From NCBI GenBank assembly GCA_035504215.1, contig DATJSI010000028.1:1-64000 (forward strand): a stretch of 64,000 bases of DNA. The letters run 5' to 3'. Below, in pieces: positions 8,444 to 16,913 of the stretch. Below the pieces are notes generated by a model that did no database searches, was not told the origin of the DNA, and was given only the letters and a program-made list of their open reading frames with translations. Source of the DNA: Mycobacteriales bacterium. GTDB taxonomy: Bacteria > Actinomycetota > Actinomycetes > JAFAQI01. Both the position numbers and the translations under genes were made by a program. How positions within the stretch are numbered: the first letter of the stretch is position 1; each line of letters starts with the position of its first letter.

Positions 8444-11400
8444 ATGAGCGAGTCCGTGGGAACGGGCCGCCGGGCGACGTTCCGTGACGTCCTCGCGATC
8501 CACGAGTTCCGCTCGCTCTACCTCGCGCAGACGCTAAGTGTTGCGGGTGATCAGCTCGCGCGGATTGCGGTCGCCTGGATCGTGTATCAGCGCACTCACT
8601 CGCCGTTCCTGACCGGAGTCAGCTACGCCGTCACCTACCTGCCGTGGCTGATCGGCGGCCCACTCGGGTCGGTCTACGCCGACCGGTATCCGCGGCGCAC
8701 CGTGATGATCATCTGCGACGCATTGCGAATGCTGCTCGTCTTGTGCGTCGCGATCCCGCGGATGCCGACCGCCAGCCTGCTCGTCCTGGTCACCTTGGTG
8801 GCCTGCCTCGAGCCGCCGTTCGCCGCGTCGCGTGCCGCCCTCGTGCCCGAAGTCGTGGGCGAAGGAGATGCCTACGTCGCCGCCGCAACTCTCGGGAACT
8901 CCACGAACCAGCTCGCGGTCGTTCTCGGCTTCGCACTGGGCGGCGCACTCGTTGCCTTCGTCGGACCTCACACCGCTCTGGTGGTCGACGCCGTCACGTT
9001 CGCGCTGTCCGGATTGGTCGCGAGCCGCTACGTCGCGCACCGGCCGGCCGCGATGGCCGCTCGCAGCCGGTGGCGTTCGGAGATCAGCGACGGCGCTCGC
9101 GTCGTCTTCGGCGATTCGCGACTGCGCTGGCTGGTCGTCACGTCGTGGATCGTGGTGGGCACCGTCATCGCGACCGAAGCGGTCGCCGTGCCCTATGCGC
9201 ACGCGGACGGCCACGGTGCCTTCGCCGCCGGCCTGCTCAGCGCCGCAGCGCCGCTCGGCATGGTCATCGGCACACTGCTCATGGGCCGGGCGGTACGGCC
9301 GGAGGTCGCCGAACGGTTGATGCTCCCGACCGCGCTGCTGACCCCGGCATTGCTCGCGCTGACCGCCGCCAACTTTGCCATCCCGGCCACCCTCGGCCTG
9401 TGGTGCGTCGCCGGTGCAGCGAGCGCAATGACGGTCATCGCCAACCGGGTCTTCGTGGTCGCCGTGCCCCACGAGCTGCGCGGCCGGGCGTTCGGGATCG
9501 CGGCGGCGGGGATCTCCGGCTCGTACGGGGTCGGCACGCTGCTCGCCGGCCTGCTGACCGCACACGTGGGCCCCGCACACGCCGTGGCCGACATCGCACT
9601 GCCCGCTTTCGCCCTCATCGTCGTGTTCTCGGTCGGCTCGGCCACCTTCAGGCAGCGTCAGCTTCGGTCGATATCGGAACTATCGCCCCCGGAGGAGGAC
9701 GAGGACTCCGCCATGCCGGCACTCAAGCGCCGATCTGAAGCACAGGTCTGGGCGCTCAACGTCGTGCTGGCAGCGATTGCCTGCGCGACGGCACCGATCC
9801 TGCACGGCGACCATGCCTACGCCGGGGTGATCCTGCCGAGCTGGTGGGTGCTCTGCCTGTTCGTCCTCGGCATCGCGTTCCCGCTGCGGTTCGAGTACCG
9901 CCAGCAGTCGTGGAACATCTATCTCGAGACCGTGCCGTTCGTCCTCGGCCTGCTGTTCCTGTCTCCGCTGATGCTGCTGGCGCTCAGGACCGGCGCCGTT
10001 GTGATCACCTACGCGATCCTCCGCCGCCAGCCGCTGATCCGCAGCGTCTTCAACACCGCGAGCTATGCCTGCCACACCCTGGCCGCGATCTGGATGTTCC
10101 GACTGGTCGCGCCGGTCCATGCCGGTGCACATCCCTCGGTGTGGCCGGCCGTGTTCGCCGCGGTGATCTTCAGTGAGCTGGTAGCCGGCTCACTCGTTGC
10201 CCTGGTCATCTCACTCACGGACACCTCGTGGCAACTGAAGCAGAGCGTTCGCACAGCGATGATCGGAACCGGCGTCGCCACCGCGATGGCGTTCCTCGGG
10301 CTCGCCATGGCAGCCGCGATCGACTACGACGAAGCGACGGCATGGGCGATCACCGTCTTCGTCGTACTGACGATCGCGGGCCTGCAGACCTACCAGCGAC
10401 TGTCGGAGCGGGCCAACGCCTTGGACCGTTTGTACGTCGTGGCGCGCGAGCTCAGTCCGACGGCGACCGGACCGGCGGACCTCGCTCCGGCGCTCACCCA
10501 GCTGCGTCGCATCATCAAGGCGGACTCGCTCGAACTCGCGGCACCGTCGGGCAACGAAGGCGAGTTCGCCACTGTCGTCACCGTCTTCGACGACCCGCTC
10601 AAGGGCGAGGGCACGACGGTGTCCGAGCGACCGATCGGCGAGGGGTTCGGTGCCGCCAGTGACAACGCAGCGACCGCGCACTGGTATTCGTTGCCGGGGC
10701 TCGGGCGGCCGCGACGGGCGCATCACGCGCTGTCCGCTCCGGTCCGCGCAAGCGACCGGGTGCTCGGTGAGCTGACCGTTGCCAACCGTCCCGGCGAGTC
10801 AGCCGCCTTCGAACGCGGCGACCTGCGCCTGCTCGAAGCGGCCGCCGACCAGCTGGCCGCCGCACTCGAGAAGGGTCGACTGGTCGAGAGCCTGCGTCGC
10901 GCCGCGACGCTGGACAAGCTCACCGGTCTCGCCAACTTGGAGAGCCTGCGATCCTTCCTTGACACGACTCTCGACGGGTCGGCGGGCGGCGTGCTCGTGC
11001 TGCTCAACATCGACCGGTTCCACGAAGTCAACGACATGCTCGGCCACGACGCCGGCGACAGCGTGCTCGCCGAGGTCGCCCGTCGACTGGAGAGCTCCCC
11101 GACCCACGGCGCCCTGGTTGCGCGCGTCGGCGGCGACCAGTTCGCGTTGGCGATTCCCGGTGCGGCCGGCAGCGAGGTCGCGCGGCTGGCCGCGATGGCG
11201 GTCAAGTCGCGGGTCGACGGCTCGATCCGGTTCGCTGACGTCAGCGCCGATGTTCGCGTCACGCTCGGCATCGCGCGAGCACCCGACCACGGCAGCGATG
11301 CCGCCACCCTGCTCCGACGCGCAGAGATGGCGATGACCGCCGCAAAGGGCAGTAACGCCGGCATCGGTGAGTGGGAGCCCGACTACGAGCGGGACGGGAG

Positions 11401-12190
11401 CCGCCGCCTTCAGCTGCTCGCCGGGTTGCGCAACGCGCTCGGCGACGGTGCGCTGCGCGTCGCCTACCAGCCGAAGCTGCGCCTGGGCAGCGGCGAGGTC
11501 ACCGGCTTCGAGGCGCTGGTCCGTTGGAACCACCCGGAGCTCGGCCCGATCTCTCCCGCCGAGTTCGTCCCGCTCGCCGAAGCGACCGGGCTGATCTCCG
11601 CGCTCACCAGCACCGTCCTGCGTTCAGCGCTCACCACGTGCCGGTCATGGCATGACGCGGGCAAGCCGGTGGGCATTGCCGTGAACATCTCAGCACGCAG
11701 TCTCGACGACTCGGTGCTGGTCGGCCAGGTCGCGGCGATGCTGACCGCGAGCGGGCTCGAGCCGCGTTGGCTCACCTTGGAAATCACGGAGAGCAGCGTC
11801 ATGGAGGACCAGTCGCGAAGTGTTGACGTCCTTCGCGAGCTGCGCATGCTCGGCGTACGCCTGTCCATCGACGACTTCGGCACTGGTTACTCGTCGCTGC
11901 ACCAACTTCGAGGGCTGCCCGTGCACGAGGTGAAGATCGACCGCACCTTCGTCGAGACCGTGGACTCCGACGAGGCGGACCGCGCGGTGGTTCGCGCCGT
12001 AGTCGAGCTGTGCGACTCACTCGGTCTGGTCACCGTCGCCGAAGGCGTGGAGAAGGCCGCCCAGGCCTACGCGCTCGAAACCCTCGGAGTCGCCCAGGTG
12101 CAGGGCTACTTCCACGGCCGCCCGATGACCGAGGCGGCGGCGATGGAGTGGCTGCTCCCGCGCCGGGTGGCAACCTTCGCCAACTTCTGA
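8444..12190 (+). CDS. MFS transporter fused to a membrane-GAF-GGDEF-EAL cyclic-di-GMP protein (1248 aa)
   Basis: One uninterrupted frame joins two proteins usually found apart. Residues about 15-410 are an MFS exporter-like domain with about 12 hydrophobic segments and the loop motif GSVYADRYPRRTVM. A charged linker (PPEEDEDS) leads to M424 and a second membrane block to about 650. A GAF-like region (about 670-815) follows, then GGDEF (DKLTGLANLE opening; active site GGDQF, 896-900) and EAL (FEALVRW, 1023-1025; DDFGTGYSSL near 1143; EGVE). EAL metal ligands look intact, so phosphodiesterase activity is likely. The GGDEF site has Gln for the second acidic residue and no RxxD inhibitory site, so cyclase activity is doubtful. 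ATG 9713, after GGAGGAGG, could start a shorter product without the MFS part. Confidence 0.9.
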   Translation: MSESVGTGRRATFRDVLAIHEFRSLYLAQTLSVAGDQLARIAVAWIVYQRTHSPFLTGVSYAVTYLPWLIGGPLGSVYADRYPRRTVMIICDALRMLLVLCVAIPRMPTASLLVLVTLVACLEPPFAASRAALVPEVVGEGDAYVAAATLGNSTNQLAVVLGFALGGALVAFVGPHTALVVDAVTFALSGLVASRYVAHRPAAMAARSRWRSEISDGARVVFGDSRLRWLVVTSWIVVGTVIATEAVAVPYAHADGHGAFAAGLLSAAAPLGMVIGTLLMGRAVRPEVAERLMLPTALLTPALLALTAANFAIPATLGLWCVAGAASAMTVIANRVFVVAVPHELRGRAFGIAAAGISGSYGVGTLLAGLLTAHVGPAHAVADIALPAFALIVVFSVGSATFRQRQLRSISELSPPEEDEDSAMPALKRRSEAQVWALNVVLAAIACATAPILHGDHAYAGVILPSWWVLCLFVLGIAFPLRFEYRQQSWNIYLETVPFVLGLLFLSPLMLLALRTGAVVITYAILRRQPLIRSVFNTASYACHTLAAIWMFRLVAPVHAGAHPSVWPAVFAAVIFSELVAGSLVALVISLTDTSWQLKQSVRTAMIGTGVATAMAFLGLAMAAAIDYDEATAWAITVFVVLTIAGLQTYQRLSERANALDRLYVVARELSPTATGPADLAPALTQLRRIIKADSLELAAPSGNEGEFATVVTVFDDPLKGEGTTVSERPIGEGFGAASDNAATAHWYSLPGLGRPRRAHHALSAPVRASDRVLGELTVANRPGESAAFERGDLRLLEAAADQLAAALEKGRLVESLRRAATLDKLTGLANLESLRSFLDTTLDGSAGGVLVLLNIDRFHEVNDMLGHDAGDSVLAEVARRLESSPTHGALVARVGGDQFALAIPGAAGSEVARLAAMAVKSRVDGSIRFADVSADVRVTLGIARAPDHGSDAATLLRRAEMAMTAAKGSNAGIGEWEPDYERDGSRRLQLLAGLRNALGDGALRVAYQPKLRLGSGEVTGFEALVRWNHPELGPISPAEFVPLAEATGLISALTSTVLRSALTTCRSWHDAGKPVGIAVNISARSLDDSVLVGQVAAMLTASGLEPRWLTLEITESSVMEDQSRSVDVLRELRMLGVRLSIDDFGTGYSSLHQLRGLPVHEVKIDRTFVETVDSDEADRAVVRAVVELCDSLGLVTVAEGVEKAAQAYALETLGVAQVQGYFHGRPMTEAAAMEWLLPRRVATFANF

Positions 12191-12194
12191 GCCG

Positions 12195-13097
12195 CTACCG
12201 CGCAGGAACAAGCCGGTCGAGCGCGGCCGGAAGGTCGGCGCTGTCCGCTGCGGCTTCCGGCGTCAACGTGGCGAGGTCGGTCGCTGCGAGCGACTCGTAG
12301 ACGACGGCCATCGCGTCGTAGAGCTCGGGTCGCGCACCTGCCGCCTCCTGAGTGTCCGCGATCTGGTGCATCTCGCCGACGTACCTGCTTGCCTTCGACG
12401 CCGCCATCGCAATGCGGGTCGCAGCGTCCTCGATCAGCTGGCCGAACTCTTCAGACAGATCCGCCAGCACGATGTCGAGGACGTCGTTCGCATACGCCGT
12501 GCGCAATGCCTGGACGATGAGCGCGGTGAAGCCCTTGTAGACAGCGGCCGTCGACATCTTCACCGCAGACGCGGTTCCGATGCGGTCACCGACCTTCTTC
12601 GAAGCAAGCCCGACGCCTCTCAAGCGCACAACGGTGTCCGCCGACGGGCCCGAGAGATACAGATGCGTGGTCGATCCCGGCCTGGGTGGCCCGCCGCTGA
12701 TCGATCCGTCGATCAGCTCGCAGCCGGCCGGCACGAGTACGGCGGCAATCCGGGCAACGGTCGCCGGCGAGATCGCGTTGAGGTCAGCCACTCGCGGCTG
12801 ACTGCCGGTCGCCACGCACGCTGCGGCGATCTCACGCGACATCGCGACCGCTTCGGCCGGCGGGCCGATGCTGACGACCAGATCCGCAGCCGCAACGACC
12901 GCCTCGAGGTCCGGGAGTGTCGTCAGGTTCTCGGCAAGCGAGCGAGTGCGCTCGCTGCGCCCGGCAACGGTGGTCACCACGTCGCAGCCTTCGTCTCGCC
13001 AGGCCCGGCCGAGAGCGCTGCCCATCGCGCCCGGTGAATAGATGCCGATCGTCGTCGTGGTCACACCGTCAGTGTCGACGATCGGGTCGATCGTCAT
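12195..13097 (-). CDS. NAD(P)-binding oxidoreductase with DUF1932 C-terminal domain
   Basis: 6-phosphogluconate-dehydrogenase-like protein of 300 aa. The N-terminal Rossmann fold shows IGIYSPGAMGSALGRAW, and GSISGGPPRPG is the usual substrate-loop region of the beta-hydroxyacid dehydrogenase superfamily. After about residue 185 comes an all-helical DUF1932-type domain (SAVKMSTAAVYKGFTALIVQAL), including the conserved lysine that is catalytic in relatives. The physiological substrate is unknown. It is convergent with the MFS-GGDEF-EAL gene, with only 4 bp between the stop codons. Start: ATG at 13097. Confidence 0.85.
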   Translation of the reverse strand: MTIDPIVDTDGVTTTTIGIYSPGAMGSALGRAWRDEGCDVVTTVAGRSERTRSLAENLTTLPDLEAVVAAADLVVSIGPPAEAVAMSREIAAACVATGSQPRVADLNAISPATVARIAAVLVPAGCELIDGSISGGPPRPGSTTHLYLSGPSADTVVRLRGVGLASKKVGDRIGTASAVKMSTAAVYKGFTALIVQALRTAYANDVLDIVLADLSEEFGQLIEDAATRIAMAASKASRYVGEMHQIADTQEAAGARPELYDAMAVVYESLAATDLATLTPEAAADSADLPAALDRLVPAR

Positions 13098-13240
13098 GGC
13101 GGGCGACAGCGGCGCGCACCGCCCAGCGCCGCAAGCAGAGGTCGTCGACTTGACCGGCTCACTTGACTGAACGCCGACACAGATGGTGGGTGGTGGGAGG
13201 CTCGGGAACGCGGTCCTGAGCGAACTGACCCCACAAATAG

Positions 13241-13286
13241 CGATGGGTTACGACTTGGCGCTGCAGCACCAACTCGTAACCCATCG
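13241..13286. repeat. 46-bp near-perfect palindrome
   Basis: Arms beginning CGATGGGTTACGA and ending TCGTAACCCATCG match perfectly over 13 bp. Pairing continues inward with one mismatch to TTGG/CCAA and reaches the central palindrome GCTGCAGC. There is no T-run on either side, so it is not a classic intrinsic terminator. It could be a dyad binding site, a cruciform, or a recombination relic. Confidence 0.8.
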
Positions 13287-13433
13287 TCAGGCGTGCCCTC
13301 TATCTGACACACCAATCACTGTGGAAGCTGTTCTCTCAGCCCCAGCCCTGTCCGCTCTGCACTGTGCTCACCTCCGTCCCACCCGTGACGAACTGTCGGC
13401 CACCAGTGTGGGCCAAACGGAGTAGGAGCGGTA

Positions 13434-13456
13434 GGCCAGATGGCGGAATTGGTATG
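13434..13456 (+). other. tRNA-Leu 5'-end-like fragment
   Basis: The stretch GGCCAGATGGCGGAATTGGT followed by A resembles the acceptor/D-arm start of bacterial tRNA-Leu genes (GTGGCGGAATTGGTAGACGC). The rest of a tRNA is absent: the D stem is not closed and no anticodon arm follows. It may be a relic of a tRNA gene or an attachment site; chance similarity cannot be excluded. Confidence 0.35.
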
Positions 13457-13619
13457 AACTAAATTCGGACATTCAGTCGGAGTGAACCCTCATTCAGGCG
13501 GCCTGAGCGCCCCGAACGGCTCAAGAAGCCTGCGCCGAATGCCGATCAGGCGCTGCGCCGAGCGGCCTAGCGAGGACTCCGCCGGTCGAGTGACCCGCTG
13601 CGACGGGGGTCCCCGAGCC

Positions 13620-14432
13620 TCAGTTTGACTTTCCGATCTGACCACGCGCCCGGGCGAAGACGGCGTCGAGCATGGGTTCGGTCAGCTTTCCGGTGAACGT
13701 GTTCTGTTGGCTCGGGTGGTAGCAAGCGACGAGCAACAGGCCGTCCGGGGTCGATACCTCCACGCCGTGGCCGAACCTGGCTCTGGCCCTCGGCAGGTCG
13801 TAGCCGAGCTCGCGCAGCACCGGCCACGACGCCGTCCACGCGAAGTTGCCGAGTGCGACCACGACCCGAAGCGTCGGGCGGAGGAGCGACAGCTCGCGAA
13901 CCAGCCACGGCCGGCAGGTGAGCCGCTCCGCCGGCGTCGGAAGGTTCTGCGGCGGCGCGCAGCGGACGGCCGCAAGCATGCGAACGTCGATCAACGCCTG
14001 CCCGTCGCCCGCGGTGACCGACGTCGCAAGCCGGGCCAACCCGTTGCGATGCAATGACGCGAACAACCAGTCGCCGCTGCGGTCACCGGTGAAGACGCGG
14101 CCGGTGCGGTTGCCGCCGTGCGCCGCTGGGGCGAGCCCGACCACCGCGATGCGGGCGTCCGCAGGTCCCCAGCCGGTGACCGGCCGCCCCCAGTACGCCT
14201 CGGTGGCGAACGACGCCCGCTTGGTGGTCGCGACCGTCTCGCGCCACTCGACCAGGCGAGGGCAAGCCCGGCAGACCGAAACACGCGCGTCCAGATCGCC
14301 GAGCTGCTCAGCACTCGCGGCGAGCGCCACGACCTCGTCAGATGTCGTCGCCACCGGCGTAGCAGCATCAGCGAGGTCGCCGGGCCAACCGGTTCCCGGC
14401 GCCACGACCATCGCGCCATCCCACCACGGCAT
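13620..14432 (-). CDS. Uracil-DNA glycosylase, family 5 (UdgB type)
   Basis: DNA-repair enzyme that removes uracil and some deaminated bases. Diagnostic segments are GLAPAAHGGNRTGRVFTGDRSG (active-site motif, lacking the Asp of other families, as in family 5) and CYHPSQQNTFTGKLT (second motif). Cysteines for a [4Fe-4S] cluster are seen in SVCRACPR, AVRCAPP, LTCRPW and the CYHPS segment. I chose the ATG at 14432 (MPWWDGAMVVAPG); TTG 14450 and GTG 14444 in frame are alternatives. The product is 270 aa, usual for the family. It is a single minus-strand gene downstream of the repeated palindrome. Confidence 0.88.
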   Translation of the reverse strand: MPWWDGAMVVAPGTGWPGDLADAATPVATTSDEVVALAASAEQLGDLDARVSVCRACPRLVEWRETVATTKRASFATEAYWGRPVTGWGPADARIAVVGLAPAAHGGNRTGRVFTGDRSGDWLFASLHRNGLARLATSVTAGDGQALIDVRMLAAVRCAPPQNLPTPAERLTCRPWLVRELSLLRPTLRVVVALGNFAWTASWPVLRELGYDLPRARARFGHGVEVSTPDGLLLVACYHPSQQNTFTGKLTEPMLDAVFARARGQIGKSN

Positions 14433-14482
14433 CCGACCGGGCACTTCCAAGGCACCGCTTCACCCGCGCCCCCACCATTCCG

Positions 14483-14540
14483 TGATCTTGACGTTGGAGG
14501 CGCACAAACCTCGATCCGTGCGCCTCCTACGTCAAGATCA
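14483..14540. repeat. Dispersed palindrome, copy 1
   Basis: Left arm 14483-14505 and right arm 14518-14540 are reverse complements over 23 bp with one mismatch, separated by a 12-bp loop. A second copy with the same arms lies at 16914-16976. The last 3 bp are the TGA stop codon of the upstream minus-strand gene. It could work as a transcription terminator for that gene despite the absence of a U-tract, or be a REP-like mobile palindrome. Confidence 0.85.
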
Positions 14541-14888
14541 GCGCGGGTCGGGCCAGTGCTGGAGGCAGACCCGGCCACCGATGACGTCGAGGACCAGCTC
14601 CGGCCGGGCGGTCGCAGCATCGCGGACCCGGACCTCGTAGCTGCCCTGCTTCAGCGCCGGGAAGACCGCAGCCCACACGGAGCCGGTCGCCAGCACCCGC
14701 TCCAGAACCGCGACGTGCGTCCCGTTCCAGACCTGGCCGGCCTCGCGGATCTCGATCTCCTCACCGGCGAGCGACAAGGGCACGTACAGCACGACCGCAC
14801 CCACGTCGCCCCCGATGTCGAGGACGACCGTGCCGGTGCCGCTCGGCTCGGGCAGCGGCGCGTGCCCGACCGACGTCAATACGCTCAC
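14538..14888 (-). CDS. Hypothetical protein linked to DUF4331 protein (116 aa)
   Basis: Not recognised by family. It is predicted mostly beta-stranded (VVLDIGGDVGAVVLYVPLSL, VWAAVFPALKQGSYEVRV), with a conserved-looking EIEIREAG segment, and could be a small beta-sandwich. There is no signal peptide. Its start overlaps the stop of the DUF4331 gene as ATGA, so it is translationally coupled and very likely acts with that protein. The stop codon coincides with the end of a repeated palindrome. Confidence 0.7.
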   Translation of the reverse strand: MSVLTSVGHAPLPEPSGTGTVVLDIGGDVGAVVLYVPLSLAGEEIEIREAGQVWNGTHVAVLERVLATGSVWAAVFPALKQGSYEVRVRDAATARPELVLDVIGGRVCLQHWPDPR

Positions 14889-16393
14889 CCGGTGCTGCCG
14901 GTGATCGTCGACGACGGGGTGGCGAACCCGCTGTACGGCGTACCGAGGTAGGGGAACGAGGTGAGGTAGTTCTCAGTCCCCTTCGCGGTCAGGTCACCGC
15001 CATCGGTGGTCAGGCCGAAGCTCACCGCTCCGGCCGCCGCGTCGGCACTGAACGAGGAGTCGACGAGCGGCAGCGTCGCGCCGGCGATCGCGCGCAGCTC
15101 GATCGTGGCCACGTCGTCGAAGACCCGCCGGCCGTTGGGGAACCCTCCCGGGTCGCCACCCAGGTAGCCGAGGTTGTTCGCACTGCCGAGGTCGGTCGGC
15201 GGCTGCGCGACGTTCAGCCTCAACATGTCCGCCAACGCCTTGCCTCCGACGTTGGTCGGCGGCACGCCGGCGATGACGCCGTGCGGGATTCCCGAAAGCA
15301 GGATGGCAACGAGGTCGGGTCGGGCCGGGTGCGTCTTCGACGTGCCGTTGTGCGCAGTGTTGTACGCAGCGAGGTTGGGGAACACGCCCGGATAGAGATC
15401 CGGCAACAGCCGCGCGAGCAACGGGTCGGCGAAGTACTTGAAGAACGGCGAGCCATCGGCGGTCGGGTCGAGGTGGTTCCACTCGTCCTTGTCGTCGATC
15501 GCGATGAGGACCTCGTTGACGAGCGGGTTGCCGAGCCGCGATACCTGGACGTGCGGGCCGGTGTGCACGTTCTCGCCGCGCTTGGACTCGTTGACGGTGA
15601 TCTTGCGCCGGTGTGCCGTCGTCCAGACCCCGATGACGGCGTTCTTCGCGGTCGTCGAGGTCGGGGCCTTGCCGCCCTCGACCAGTTCCTTGATCGGCAC
15701 CTGCAAGGCGAGCGAGTGCACGTTGACGTCGGCGGTCGAGTTCACGCCCGGCATCGCGCTGAGCATCCCGGACAGGTGCAGGTTCGAGAACGGCCGCAGG
15801 TCACCCAGGTCGAAGACGGCGCCGAGATCGACGTAGAAGCCCTCCGCGCGCTGACCGGCGAAGACCGTTCCGGTGTGGCCGTGCGCACTGAAGTGCTGGA
15901 TCGCCGAGGTGCCACTGCTCGGCAGGTAGCTCGCCGCGTAGTTCGGCGTCGATGCGGGTCCGATGTTGCACGGTGGGACCAGCAGGTGCGTACCGAGCAC
16001 CGATTCCTTGGGATGCCCCGTCTTGGGATAGTCGATCCGGGTCAGCGTGAAGGTCTGCTGCCGGTTCCAGTTGGTCCCTTTCGTGCCCGGCTTGGACAGC
16101 GTGATCGGGCCATCGTTGTAGAGGAACGACGACGGGATGTTGTTGACCGTCGTGAACTCGAAGCGGTACGTGATGTTCGCCTTGCCGTCGCCGTCGTTGT
16201 CGATGTGGATCCCGTACCGCACGTCATCAGCGAACTCGTAGAAGTTCGGACCGCCATCCGGGCGCTGCGACGGGATGTAGTTCGCGATCAACGTGACGGT
16301 CGACGGCTTGTCCGGGCTGACGAAGGCATACAGGTCGGTGCTGTCAGCACATGGATCCTTGGAGATCTGCGGGGCTTCACGGTGGGACGACAT
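14885..16393 (-). CDS. DUF4331 family protein (502 aa)
   Basis: Recognised by the family opening MSSHREAPQISKDPCADSTDLYAFVSPD and the repeated ADSTDLYAF / DDVATIELRAIAG segments. DUF4331 proteins occur in many bacteria; no enzymatic role is established to my knowledge. The protein is long and beta-rich with several acidic loops (HIDNDGDGKANITYRFEF) that could bind Ca2+. No signal peptide is seen, although the upstream gene encodes a Tat-exported protein. It is the central gene of a three-gene minus-strand unit: Tat protein (59 bp upstream), DUF4331, then the overlapping 116-aa protein. Confidence 0.88.
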   Translation of the reverse strand: MSSHREAPQISKDPCADSTDLYAFVSPDKPSTVTLIANYIPSQRPDGGPNFYEFADDVRYGIHIDNDGDGKANITYRFEFTTVNNIPSSFLYNDGPITLSKPGTKGTNWNRQQTFTLTRIDYPKTGHPKESVLGTHLLVPPCNIGPASTPNYAASYLPSSGTSAIQHFSAHGHTGTVFAGQRAEGFYVDLGAVFDLGDLRPFSNLHLSGMLSAMPGVNSTADVNVHSLALQVPIKELVEGGKAPTSTTAKNAVIGVWTTAHRRKITVNESKRGENVHTGPHVQVSRLGNPLVNEVLIAIDDKDEWNHLDPTADGSPFFKYFADPLLARLLPDLYPGVFPNLAAYNTAHNGTSKTHPARPDLVAILLSGIPHGVIAGVPPTNVGGKALADMLRLNVAQPPTDLGSANNLGYLGGDPGGFPNGRRVFDDVATIELRAIAGATLPLVDSSFSADAAAGAVSFGLTTDGGDLTAKGTENYLTSFPYLGTPYSGFATPSSTITGSTG

Positions 16394-16452
16394 AGCTCAC
16401 CTCTGCCAGTTGTGCGGTGGGATCCGCGGGAACGAAGTGGTACGACGAAGGG

Positions 16453-16785
16453 CTACTTGGCGGCGTTGTAGAGACGGGCGGCCAGACCGCGATCGAGAAT
16501 GCTGATCTCGCGCTCGCCGGTGTAGAGACTGACCTCGCCGGTCTGCAGGTTCTTGACCTGAGCGACCAGCGGCTCCGACATCGACACTCCCGCGCCGACC
16601 TCGCTCTCGGCGGCCGGCGCCTCGGACTCGGCGGCGCTCACCGCGGCCGGCAGCGCCGGCATGGCACTCACGACGCCGGCGGCAACCACCGTCATCGAGC
16701 CGCGAGCGAGAAACAATCGACGACTCAACGCGCTGGACCTCTGGCGCTGGCCGGCTTCGACGGCGCGCTCGTCAGACTGGGGCAT
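16453..16785 (-). CDS. Tat-signal small exported protein (110 aa)
   Basis: From ATG 16785 the N-terminal region has a twin-arginine motif (SRRLFLARGS) followed by a hydrophobic stretch (MTVVAAGVVSAMPALPAAVSA) and an Ala-x-Ala-like cleavage site, so export by the Tat pathway is expected. The mature part is about 60 residues with a beta-like segment VKNLQTGEVSLYTGEREISILD. No known domain was recognised; similar small proteins accompany DUF4331 genes by my inference from context. A GTG at 16845 is possible but would place the Arg-Arg pair far from the N-terminus. Confidence 0.7.
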   Translation of the reverse strand: MPQSDERAVEAGQRQRSSALSRRLFLARGSMTVVAAGVVSAMPALPAAVSAAESEAPAAESEVGAGVSMSEPLVAQVKNLQTGEVSLYTGEREISILDRGLAARLYNAAK

Positions 16786-16913
16786 GGCCGGCCCACCCCA
16801 CGGGGGTAGCGACTGGAGCAGCAAGGATCTTGGTCTCGGGCACACCGGTGGTTCGTCTCGCGACCCCGGTTTGGATCAGTCCCGGCCGAGAAAATTCCGG
16901 CGCCACAAACCCT

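Larger units (their letters stand above)
13098..13619. other. Gene-poor intergenic region (522 bp)
   Basis: No convincing protein gene. Short open frames, for example an 80-codon frame at 13183-13425, lack a good ribosome-binding site and family resemblance, and run across a large palindrome. The region holds a 46-bp near-perfect palindrome (13241-13286) and a stretch resembling the first 20 or so bases of a tRNA-Leu gene (about 13434-13456). Its base composition is less GC-rich than its neighbours, especially at 13440-13490. It may be a remnant of an old insertion. Confidence 0.6.

Noticed and set aside
13183-13425. 80-codon open frame in the gene-poor gap
   Set aside because: There is no family match, no strong ribosome-binding site at a proper distance, and it crosses the 46-bp palindrome.
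15281-16471. 396-codon open frame antisense to the DUF4331 gene
   Set aside because: Composition is Arg/Val/Glu-rich shadow; the DUF4331 frame has clear family motifs and coding signal.
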